Source of the DNA: Galbula dea
Lineage: Eukaryota > Chordata > Aves > Piciformes > Galbulidae
DNA: 64,000 nucleotides
Reading direction: 5' to 3'
NCBI GenBank assembly: GCA_013399015.1
Contig: VWZX01010698.1
Coordinates: forward strand, 645,635-709,634
Shown here piece after piece: positions 27,717-39,700 of the stretch. The notes beneath the pieces are model-generated. The model was not told the DNA's origin, did not search any database, and saw only the letters and a list, made by a program, of their open reading frames with translations. Each line of letters starts with the position of its first letter. Positions within the stretch are counted from its first letter, which is position 1. The translations under genes and the position numbers were made by a program.

Positions 27717-30700
27717 AAAAAAGAGTCCTTTCGAAGGAGAAGTAGTGTGCAAGTTTGTAGTTTGTAAGGAATAGTCTGTACCAGGTTTCCTCTCCTCCAA
27801 AGAGAGAGAGCTGCTTGGAGAAATGCAAGTCCTTGAGAACTGCGAAGGTGCTTGCAGGTGTGGTGGGCTCCTTGTTGAACTAAGTGGCTCAAGCACACGG
27901 CAGTAGGGGGCACTAGGGCTCAGGGTTAATTTCCTGGCTCGTGAACACAGCCTTCAGCAGCACTGGCTTGCTTTGAAATGACTATTGCCATACAGCCTGA
28001 CCACGTATAAAGGATTGTCATTAGTACAGTCAAATAGCTACAGCAATAACGTATCAGAAACCTACCTCGTCGGCCCAGATATGGTTTAGTGTAGTCCCAA
28101 CTATCGTTGTCGTTTCTAATGACATTAAGTCGAGTTGGCTGTTCAAAATAAAGTAAGAGTGAAACAGGTTAAGTCTTGATTACATGTGGTTTTCCTAGTA
28201 AAAATAAAAGAGAAGGTCCAAGCATTACCCTTGCATATTCAATTTTCAGTGTGCAGCATCCTGCATAGATATCTGCTCCATTGAGTGCAGCCTTTGCTTT
28301 CTGGGCACAAAACACCGATTCAAACATGCACATCATGTTAAGGATTTTTCCCCCAGGTGTCTCCTTGGTGTCCCTCTCTTCTGATATGGCTTTACATTTG
28401 TAACCTGCACATATTTCACTATTGTATATCTTACAAGAACTCTATACAGACTTTTATATTATAAAATTACCAACAAGTGTATGTGGGCTCAATTTATGGT
28501 AAGCAACTGGTATTGAGATGGAAGCAGCAGACAATGAGACCATTCATAAATTGTTCAGTGTGGATTAAAGAGCTGCAAGCTTTGTTTATGCTCTGAGTTT
28601 ACACCATTTGGAACTCTCTACCTATACTGCTGTATTAACTTGCTAAGATTTGTGAGGTTTTATTCAATTGCTGGCTGGTTTTGTTTTTGATGAAAGGCAC
28701 ATTGTGGAATTTAATGCAAGAACAGAAGCATAGTAGTTTCAGAGTATGTGCAGGATCCTTCCCACAACTTCCCTAATCTTTCACAAGATGCAGAATAACC
28801 CTCAACTGTGAAATCATCTGATCCAGACAACATCATTTACCACAAACTCAACAACACACTATCACAGTAAGCCAACCTACTATCTATTAGGACACACAGT
28901 TTAAGTCTTCTACATAGATAAATAGTAGTTACTTTGCATTTGTGGAAGGTAGAGGCATTCTTTTTGCCTGGCAAATCATCAATGCAGCCATCAGTTAAGT
29001 CATATGTTACAAAAGTGACCCACTAATAATAAAGCCTGCCACATCAGGAGCAGCTGAAATCACAAAAGAATTTCTGATATTTTGGTACAATTTTGTCCAG
29101 ATAACAGCTCAGAAATTGAGGTAATATGTCTCTGGGAAGAGGGCTATCAGAGTTTTATAAACTAAGGTGTAATCATATCAGACTTTGGACTTTGCAAACC
29201 ACAGCAATATGTTAACAACTCTGAACATTCATCCCATGTACAACTTAATGCTACAAATAAAGTAAACAGTAGGATAACAAAGCAGGGAACTTCCTCAACA
29301 TGTGATAAACAGGGTCAAGGAGGTCTAAGTTGGTCTTGTGCTTTATTAAAATCAGAAGAGTAACACAAGCAGGATAGATGAGAACTATTTTAGAAGAGGC
29401 TTAAGAAGTCAAACTGCACCTCTGCAATCCCTTACCCATTTCCTGAGTATCAACACAGGCAGAAGCCATGAAACTTCTGTGTACAAGGTGTTGTCAAATC
29501 TACAACGTATTTCATATCTGCAATTATTAGAGCCACCTATAATGGTGGTCAAGACCATTGTTGACAATGTCCTTTGCCTACAAAGATGCATTGTGTAAGG
29601 GCTATTTTGTCTTATGGACATAAAGGAATTAGAAATTACCATGTCTTACATAGAAATTAAAAAATAATTTGGTCTCAAAACTGCACTGTATTTTTCTGAC
29701 ATTCTTATGTTAAATCCCATCTGCAGTTAAGAACCTAATACAGCTACAACAGAAACAAGAAAGAATGATGCTCAAAAAGGATATTCAACCATAGCTTGTA
29801 TTCCATTTCTCTTGAATATAACTATGCGCTGAACCTTTCCAACAGGGTTGCACACGGTATACAAGACATCCTAAGGAAGAAGAAAAAGATATTTGAGTCA
29901 GATGTGAAATTTCAAACACTTCAGAGCCACAGAACATTGCCTTACTTTGGCATTTACATGCCAAAAAGCAAATGAAAGGCTCATTAACTTTTCATTTATA
30001 ACGTCCCCTGTATTATTTATACATTCATGATTAGCATTTTTATGGATTAATATAGTACAGGCAGTCAAATCAGTGAAACAGGGTAATGTTTCTGTAAGAG
30101 GTACTCATGCAAACATCAGTTTAACAAGGATCTTCAGGTGTATTAAAACCCAGTAACTGCATCCATGTCTCAAGCTGTGCTCCCTTTTAAGCATGCACTG
30201 CAGTAGTTCTACCAAACCAGAGAGACAAAGTGACACTGGGGTTACGGCACATTTCATTTCAGAGGACTCTAGCAGTTGAGGGTTTTTTTAATTGTTCATG
30301 TTCATTTTCAGAAGAGTAACCAGGGGCAGTCCATGAAGTAAGCTTAGGTAGCTGATCAAAAGGAGAATTTTGATGCTATTCACCTGAATCAAAGCCACTG
30401 CAAGTGGTTGCTGTCCTTCTCCACTTAAGGAGGAGAACACTTCTGACAGGAAACACTGTTAACACTCTGCAGCATTTGTCTACATTACAAGGAATCAGTA
30501 AAATTCAAGACCATCTTCCAGTGCTGCAAGGGAAACAACCAGTAAGGAGAAAAGCTCGCCTTACTGCACATCAGGCCAGGCTTAGGATGTGTCTTACACA
30601 GCTCAAAGCAAGTGTATTTTTAAACACTGATGAGAAAGCAACTCACACCTTGCCATGCTTTTCTATAAAGAAAAACTGACAGGAGAAAGAAAATCCATCA

Positions 30701-33700
30701 CCCACTGATGAATCAACAGGCTAAAACCTATTGATATTCACAAGACAGTGAAGCAAAAAGCACGATATGGAACTGACTGCTTGACGTAATTTCAGGAATA
30801 CTAAGTTTCAATCAATTTGCTAACATTATACGTGACACATTAAACAAAGCTTAAAACTTGCATTGACATATGGTTCCACACAACCCAAACATTTTGATAG
30901 ATCAATACCAACCTACATCTTTCCCTAAGAAGTAGTAACTTATGCTTGTTTCACAGGATTACAACTCTGCTTAAAGCAGATTTTTCTTTCATGAAATATT
31001 TCCATGCAATTCAATGTGTACTAGAAAATCTCTATGAAAAATACAAGCATTCAATGCAGGAGAAAACATGCATTCTTAAGTAGTACCAGAAAATATCTGT
31101 ATTATTAAAAAAAAAAACATGCACGTGTGCCACAAATGGATGGCAGCAAATTGGGATGCACCTTGATTGCATGACTTGAAATACTGAAAAGTAAAATGTA
31201 AGTAAAAAGGCCCAAATAAAAGTGAGGAAGATTCCATCAAACTGGAGTTAATCACCAACAGATGAAGGCTTCAACTTTCCACAAAGGAAATACTGAAGAA
31301 TAAGGATTGGAATAAAATAGCTCTGACTGGAAAAGAAAATACTTGCTATTTAAACATACACCTCTCGGAGCCTAAAAGTTAAATGGTATTTCTGATGTTG
31401 TGGCAACACATTTGGAAATATTTCGGAAGCATGTAGAAACTTGGACAACTAAGGTATTTAAATATATTGCAGAATCTTTGTACAATGAGGTTGAATGATC
31501 ACAAAAAACCTTTCTGCTTAGCTTTGGTAAGTGAGTTTAATTCCTGATTCAAATTAACAGTGTAGAATTCTAACAAAAAGAAAAGAAGAAACATACCACT
31601 GTAATTGGGTAGAGAGGATTCTGAATTGACAACAGGAGAACTTTATTTCCACCAGATGGGTCATCAGTGTTCCCTGGCCGAGTAATCCTCTTACTTGTTG
31701 AGTAGTTGAAGAAGGCCTGCTGCCCAGCAATGTAGACAGGTTCATCTGCTGCAAACGTTACACATTTCTTTGCACTTTCGACATTTTCAAACTCCACCAG
31801 CGCCTGGCGCTTAAACGGCATCATCATGACATAGCTGGGGAGAAAAACGTTACAGTTAAGCCTTCCTATATGCTTATTCAAAACAGCTTCCAAGTCCCAT
31901 AACTGTCATATAGGATATGGTTTTCCTAGACAATTCCTAACAAGGTAGATCTCCCTGCTCACGCTTCCCAAACCTGGTCAACACGTTTCTAAAGTGTTTG
32001 CATGAAACAAAGAAATGCATTTCTAAAATAAACAAATAATGTGACATTTCAAACACTTTAGGTCCACAGAATATAGTTAAGTAATAGGCAGTTGTTTTCC
32101 TGAAAAAGTTTAATGAATAAAAATATTCAACCAACACAATAAACTGTTAATCATTTACTGGAACAATTAATATTAAAAAAACCCAAACTTGCTAAAGCCA
32201 CTTATGAAGTAAAGGATCAAAGGAAATGCTCATTCTAAAACACATTCAAAATTGATAAATCAAACATCTTTGCTGTTGCTAAGAAATTTGAAATCATATC
32301 TTTGACACAAAAATACCTTAGAAGAAACAAACAGAAGCATTCTAGTTCAACAAATTCAGACACAGACAAACTCAAGAAGCGTTGTCAGCCAATTAAGTCT
32401 TTGAACAGTAAAACTCTTAGGCTAAAATGCACATATTTGTATTCCTGAACGAGTCTGTGCTTACTTCATTCTATTTACTTATATTAAGACACCTGCACAA
32501 TTAGAGTTCAGTTATTTGAATATTAGGGCAGCTAAAAATACCAGAGACATAATTTGACATACCATATGGTTCCAAACTTCTCAAGAGCCTCCACAAGATC
32601 TGCTTCCACAACTGATTCACACAGCCCTCGGACATGGACGACAGGAGAAACAGAGACTTTGTGATGACTTCCTCCAGCATCCTAGCAATGAAATGACATT
32701 TTAAAATTCAGCACAGAATAAGGAATGCTGCTATCATTAGCTAAAATGAAATATTTCACAGATACTACACTGGGTCCAGAAGTAGCCATCTAAACGTACA
32801 ATCTAAGCATATTTTAAATAACTTAAATTTTCTTTCCAAAGAGATTGCCAAGTTCATTTGCTGAAGCCTACTTAAAACAAAATGCTTTGCAGATTGAATT
32901 AATGCATTTGCACAGGCAAGATTTTTCTACTATAAATAAAGCCTATTTAACATTTGGCTGAATTGCAGGAGGCCTTCCACCCTATTTGTTAAAAGCATGA
33001 AAAAAACACCCCAAACTTGGAAATGTCAGTATTTCTGACACTCCTCCTCTTTGTTTATTCCAGTATTTGTTTGAGACAGGCTAGGGGTGGGGGAGGGGGG
33101 GTAAAAAAGCAAGGACAAACAAGTGCTATCAGTAAAGTGAATTAAAATGGATTCTTCTTCTAATGTACACAGAGTTGTGCCCCACAGTGCAACAAAATGC
33201 CAGCTCTGTATTAGTCTTGAAACAAACCCAACCTCCCTTCCAATTCTGAACATTCTTCATGCTCATTTCTAAAAACTCTCCATTTCTGTACACATGAGCG
33301 CACTCTCCCTTTCCACCAAGGCTGACTATCACCAACAGATTTAGCCTTTATACATGAACACACAGAACTCCTACTATGAACATTCTTCAGAGCCACTGCT
33401 ACAACCCCAGATGGTGTTAGTTCTGTGTGACTGAAGAATTTGGGTTGGTATCACCTCCTCCTTCCATTCAAAGCCTGAAGTAGGGCTGAGATTTACATTA
33501 TGTATTCTAAGGCACAGGGACACAAAGAATGAAACAATGTGATCCAATAACAAGGGAGAATCAAAGAAACATTAGAGATAACAAAGGGCATACTGAAATA
33601 TATTCTGATTGCCAGCACCCTAGTGACATACATGTAGCAGCAGTATAAAGTTAATGTATTCAAATTCAGCAACTACATCAATGCATTTGATCTAACAGGT

Positions 33701-36700
33701 CAAGTCTTGCTGATTCTTCAGGTTTTTCTAAGCAGCAGCATAGCATCTCCTGAAACTAGAGAGAGATTCTCCCTTGAAGCACAAAGCTCCAGTAATTAAG
33801 TAACCACAAGGCTTGCTACTACTGCTACAGACATTCTTCTCTTACCCACCTGTCTGAACTACAGGTTCAAGGAAAAAAACACATCCAGATAACTACAGAC
33901 TGAGTCTTGTGTGGTTTAATTCCAGAGTTCTAGACATAGCTCTCCCAAAACTACTATGTATTTTTTCCTTTAAGTTAAGGATTTGACCATTCTGTTTGAA
34001 CCAAAAGCCAGCACTTCAAACTTTGCCAGATGTCAGACCAACCTGCTGTGTAATTATTTAATCTTAACTTGCACTTTATTCATGTACAACATGAAAGTGT
34101 TTTAAGTGGTAAGACATTTCTTGTGAGTAAGAGCTGTGACAATTGTGGGAAAACACCACTAGAGGTATTTGCATAGGATACCACATCCACTGAATTAACC
34201 AGCTGAGGTCTACGGCAGCATCACTGATCAAAGCAGTCACAAAAGATTCATACTTTGAACTGCAAATATTGAGGCAGCTGCAGAAGGAACAGAATTACAC
34301 AGAGGTTTTTATTTCTAGCTTATAGGTTCTTTACTCACATACACTTTCCAAAGCTCAAAGAAGCACCTAAGGAAACCTTCAAAAGAAAACTGACAATAAT
34401 GACCAAGTTTTCCTGCAAAGTCTATTACTCTAAGGTACTAAGATAGCAGGCACCTTTATTTACAGTCTACAGAACAATCAGAAGTTATTAAATCAATTAT
34501 TCATTGCCCTGCATACTTGTTACTATATTAAGAGCCAAGTTAATGCCAGAGGTATGCTTTTTCTTTTCTTCAATGCATTCAAGAAGCCTCACCTAAAAAT
34601 ATTTCTAATCAGCTGGCAAATATAAGCAATGATTTTCTCACTGTAGCACAGACTTACTACAAAGAGCTACCTTACTTAATTATCACCCTCATACATCAAA
34701 TCAAGCTTTTCAGAGAGTGGAAGTGGAAGAGTAATGGAGAATCATAATGGAACAGCATTTCTCTCTCCCTCCTCTTCTCACTTCTATCTTCAGTTAATAG
34801 TTTCCATTCATGTTTCTTTGTCATGTATATCCCTTTGTATTTTTATTTATTAGCAGTCCACTCAAGCTTGCCTACTGAATATATAAACCTTTCTAACAGT
34901 ACAAATTTTCTCCAAAATTAAGATTTTACACTTCCATCTTCAAATCCATTATATATGAGTCACACATACACAGGTGTCTGCACTGCTGCAACTGGAATTT
35001 TTCTCAGAACCATCAGCAAGTACAAGTTTTGCATTCTTTTGTAGGTAAAGCAACACTTGGCTTTCCAAGCCAAATTTCCTTCTCCTGTAACACTGTTCTA
35101 AAGCATCTTTTAGGAGGGTGTTTTTAGCAAGAATCAGAAGTCATAAGACTGCTGCTATTGTCCTAACCTGTACAGAAGCTCAAGAAGCATCAAATAACAA
35201 CAACAAAAAATAAAAACAGACCACAAACCAGTGAAATCTCAGTCACTTGCCATCAAATTAAGGCCTTATCTACACAGTATTGCAGAAACTAACTTCTACA
35301 GATAAAACCACTGAGGTTACAAATGGCCATATCAGAGAGTTTCTTCTGCTTTACTCAAAACAGTTTCTAATCAGCAGGACAAGAACCCAGCATAATCGAC
35401 TCGGAGCCAGGAAGCTGCAAACTAACATTCACAGAGCATATTGGTGAAAGACACAAACATGTGCCACAGGCATATGTTTTGAGTGCAAACAAAAAGTCTC
35501 CTCTGAGGGCAGACATACACATTACTGTCAAACAAGTTTTGCAGCTAGCAAGCTGCAGCATTAAGCAGATCTAGAATGATCCTTGATTACTTTTAAAAGG
35601 AGAAATAAAACCATTTGACCACATGAAAAAAATCAAACATGTCTGTAAGCATAAAGCATTTCCACAACTAAGGTCAGAACATACACAACTCATCAATTAC
35701 TGCCATAATTTCTTCCCAGAGTAAAAAATACAGGTATTTGATCAAGACCTGGGTGTCACTGAATCTTGAAAACCACACTTTCTACAGCTGGCACACAGGC
35801 TACTTCAAATCATCTGCTCACATACAGATTGACCACCACCAGGATTCCTCTGGTTACAAAGGAGTCTTTCAGTAACTCCAACTTCCACCATGGCACAAAA
35901 GCCCCATGCAAAACTCCAACACAACACCTGCACCCCAGCAGAGCCCCAGAAGAGAGTAGCTAACATTACTTCTGTAGCCATTAATATATATGGCTTAAGG
36001 GCTTTTGAAAGCTCAGTAACAACATCTTGACAAATCATTAGCTGGACAGAAAACCCAATTATTAAATAGATAATGGAAACAGACTTCCTTTCTAAGTGCT
36101 CAAGACCAGTAACAAGGACAGCAAAGGTTTCCCTGAAGAAAGATGCTAGGAACATAAAAATGCTTAACATTAAAACCGAGCTTCTGTAATGAGCTGAAGC
36201 AAGAAGGGCACTGTTGACATAACCAAGCAGTTGAAACACAGAATCACAAACTATCCTGAGCTGGAAGGGACCCACCACAAGCATCATCGAGCCCAACTCC
36301 TATGTAGGCACAGGACAACCCCAAACACACACAAGTTACTTCACACACATGAAACTTCAAAGCTGTAACATTTAACATTCATTCTTTGGTGACCTACACA
36401 GTTCTAGACAACATTTTAACCATATCACTGGTTTCTTGCTAACAGGTTAAGATTTGTCATTCCAAAAAGGAAGCAATTTATTATGAGCTCTAGGATGATG
36501 TCTCTCTTGCTCACCAACTCTAGATTAGAGAATTTTTCACTAACTGTCTAAGCATAAATGCATCCTTTATCCTTCTCCAGATGCTTTCTAGTCAGCATAT
36601 TCACATTAGTCCCAGCAGTCTATACTACCTTTTTTGGACTATCTGCTCCTCTACTGTTTCTCTGCTTACCTCTCCATCTCTCTTCTTGTCCTTACTGCAA

Positions 36701-39700
36701 AAGGCTAGCACTCCTCCTCCACCTTTTCTCCTCCAGGTACATAAACACACTTTTATTTTATTTCTCACCATTCAGATTATCTTAGTCACTCTCACCTTTC
36801 TCCTCTCACAGCATCACTCTTAAATGCTCTGAAATTGCTTTTATAAATACGACAGAACTGGGGCAGGGAAAACTCTAAAAGGTTGTTTATTAAGTCTATA
36901 AGTGCCCAAAACTTCATAAATGCCTGACTATGGACTGATCTGCACCCACGTGCCCTGCAGTGTGTCAAGAGCAGCTCAAACTACCACATTACAAAAGCAA
37001 GGTGAAGGTAGACACCACATTCCCCAATAGTCTCAGCTCTTCCCACTGGATATGGTCTGATGGGGAAAGGGTTTAAGCAGAGAGGCAGCATTTCATGCAC
37101 ACTCTTCAACTGCTACTTGTACTATAATGATGGCACTACTTAAAGCTGTTCACCCTGCTGTACCTCAGCACTGTCAATCACATCTATCTGACCTGAGCAG
37201 TTCTGTCTCTTCCCTACAGAGGTACAAGAGACACCTCTCTCCATGCCACCTGCAACTCCTGTAGTTTTGTAGTAACAACAGTATTTCCAGTATACAGCAA
37301 GACAATGTCTCAGAAGAGCTAAGTAAACAAGATAGAATTAAGGTTCCACAGCAGTCAATATGCCAGGTTATGCCTTGGATTTGCTGTTGTTGGTTAGTTA
37401 GTTCAGGGGGAATAGGTTGAGCTAGTCAGGAGAAAGAAGATTAACCTTAAATTACCACATTCTGGAGAGCTACATGGCAATTTAGTTCTGTTTTGGATGT
37501 GAAGTTTGGGGTATCATTTCTCTTATTTAATACATATCTCTTCCTTGTACTCTCTACCTGTGTCCTTTCAACAGTTACAGCTGCTACAGAACAGAACACC
37601 TGCACTCTGGCCCCATATGCTAACTATGAATCTGCCCTGAAGTGGTCAGGCAGTTGGACAAGATGATTGTTGGAGGTCCCTTCCAACTGAAATTATTCTA
37701 TCCTACTTTCCTCTCCTCTCAGTGCAATCTGAATATCCCTTTAAAACAACCAACCAACACCCTAAACAAAACCAACACAACACACAGCACCATCAGGAGA
37801 TTCAACTCGAGGTGCTGGAAGAACTAGCCTAAAGGTAATAGTTACTTTTTACGATGGAGGACAAAGGAGAGAAGATGATTTACACTTACTCCATAATTAA
37901 TGTGTAGGATGTACTCCATTTAAGAAATGAATATACAAACAAATTGCTGCTAACCAGGTCAAGATCTGAAGTCACTGCCTTCTAGCTACTGTTACAACTG
38001 CCTGTGATAGACACAAAGCAACGGAATCACCAAGTGAGCTGCTCTCCACGTACCACAAAGCAAGAACACAGCACAGAGGAAGTTACAGCAGAACAGCTGA
38101 AAAGCTGTAGCTTCACATCCCTATGTTACCTTGCAGTAGCCTGTAGTTATGCTTGTGGATTTAAAACACTGCATCTCACTCCCCCATATGTAAGAACAGG
38201 GATAAATAGATCTTCCTTACTTCATAGAAATGTTTAAGAACAGGTGTGTCAGAGACAGCAAGGCAGGTGGATGCTACAGAAAACACACGTCACATAAATA
38301 CAACATTTATCAAGAAAGCTGGAATTTAAGGGCAGCAGAGGGGATGGAATGATATGTACAGTCTACCAATATTCTAGGATGCATGTTGAAGGGGATTTCT
38401 ACCACTCTTCTTACCCTGGCCAACCATCTTCCCATTTCTCCTTCTAATTCCCCATTCCCTCTATAGGGATTGTATGTACCATGACAATATGCCCCTTCTC
38501 CTACTTCATCTTCACTTGCTCTTTTTCTGCTCTCTTCTGAGCAACCCAGGATACTTACTCACACTTCTTCCCTCCTCTCAGCCTATTTTCCTCTTCATCT
38601 GAACCACACACAACTTCAATAGGCTAAAAACATTTCCCTAGACAGAAATGAGTAAGATATGTCACAGAATGATTTCCTGGACATTTCTCTTTAATCTACC
38701 TATCATTTTAAAAAAATGTGATGTTACATACTCCCTGCTCTCCTTTATCTCTTACTGGGGATAAACTGAGATACTGAGGTCAACATGAAGACAACCAAGA
38801 GCTAGAATCCAGAATGAAAGACAAAAGAAAAGAGTAAGAACTAGCTGATTTCATAAAATACTGCAGAGAAGAGGACAGGCAGGAGCAATATCTTGTTCCT
38901 ACTTGAAACACTGCATGATGTCCAGCTCTCCTACATGATAAAGTTTCAAGAGAACTTAAATAAGCATCTGGATTTCATCCAGAACTGGCCTGTAAGACAG
39001 AGCACATTGCTAAATCATGATTGTGACAGAGACAATGCTCTTTCACAAGAAACCACAGAATTAAAACAGTTTTCTCCAGAGATGTATCTATGTTACAATT
39101 TGTTGAGGAACTGCTGTACTACTTTAGCAGGTACCCTCTCCATCGAGAGGTTTAACTGATGGAAAGATGGTAACAGCAAATTATCTTGTTCCAGTGCTAA
39201 GCAAACTCATTTTAACAAATCATGAAACAGAAGAATTCTCAAATTTAAGTTCTGTTATTAAATCAATGTTTTCTTGGTCTTGCCTTTTCAAGTAATAAAC
39301 AGAAAGAGGCATCAAGAAGAAAAACAGTTAAAAACAGGTTGGACAAAACCAGATAGCTAAGAAATCAAATAGCAAACACAAAAGCATTGTTAGTCCAAAT
39401 GGATGGATCAAGAACTATCTTCATACTTAAATACAAATTCATAAATACTAGAAGGCACGCAGCAAAAATAATGAACTGGGACTGTTCGTGGGGGAGGCAG
39501 AAAGCAGAAATACAAATGCGTAATTAAGGAGGCAATAATTTCTGACGAGCCTTATCTCTGTCTGCTGCCAGACACAGAGGTAAAACAGAAGGATGGAAGA
39601 CACCTTCTGCCTCGCTATCTTCCCCCGCTCTGCGTCTCTATAGTTACACTCAGCAGCAGGGCAGGCTCAAAACTTGCAATGGCAACAGCCCAAAAAAAGG

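Noticed and set aside
27573..27913. Open frames of about 107-110 codons across the A-rich tract
   Set aside because: They consist largely of poly-Phe from the homopolymer and lie inside an HNRNPLL intron.
28349..28421. Open extension upstream of HNRNPLL exon 5, with possible AG acceptors (e.g. GTGCAG at 28,416)
   Set aside because: The frame is open but its residues do not match the family, and the phase does not fit exon 4. The U12 junction restores the conserved sequence exactly.
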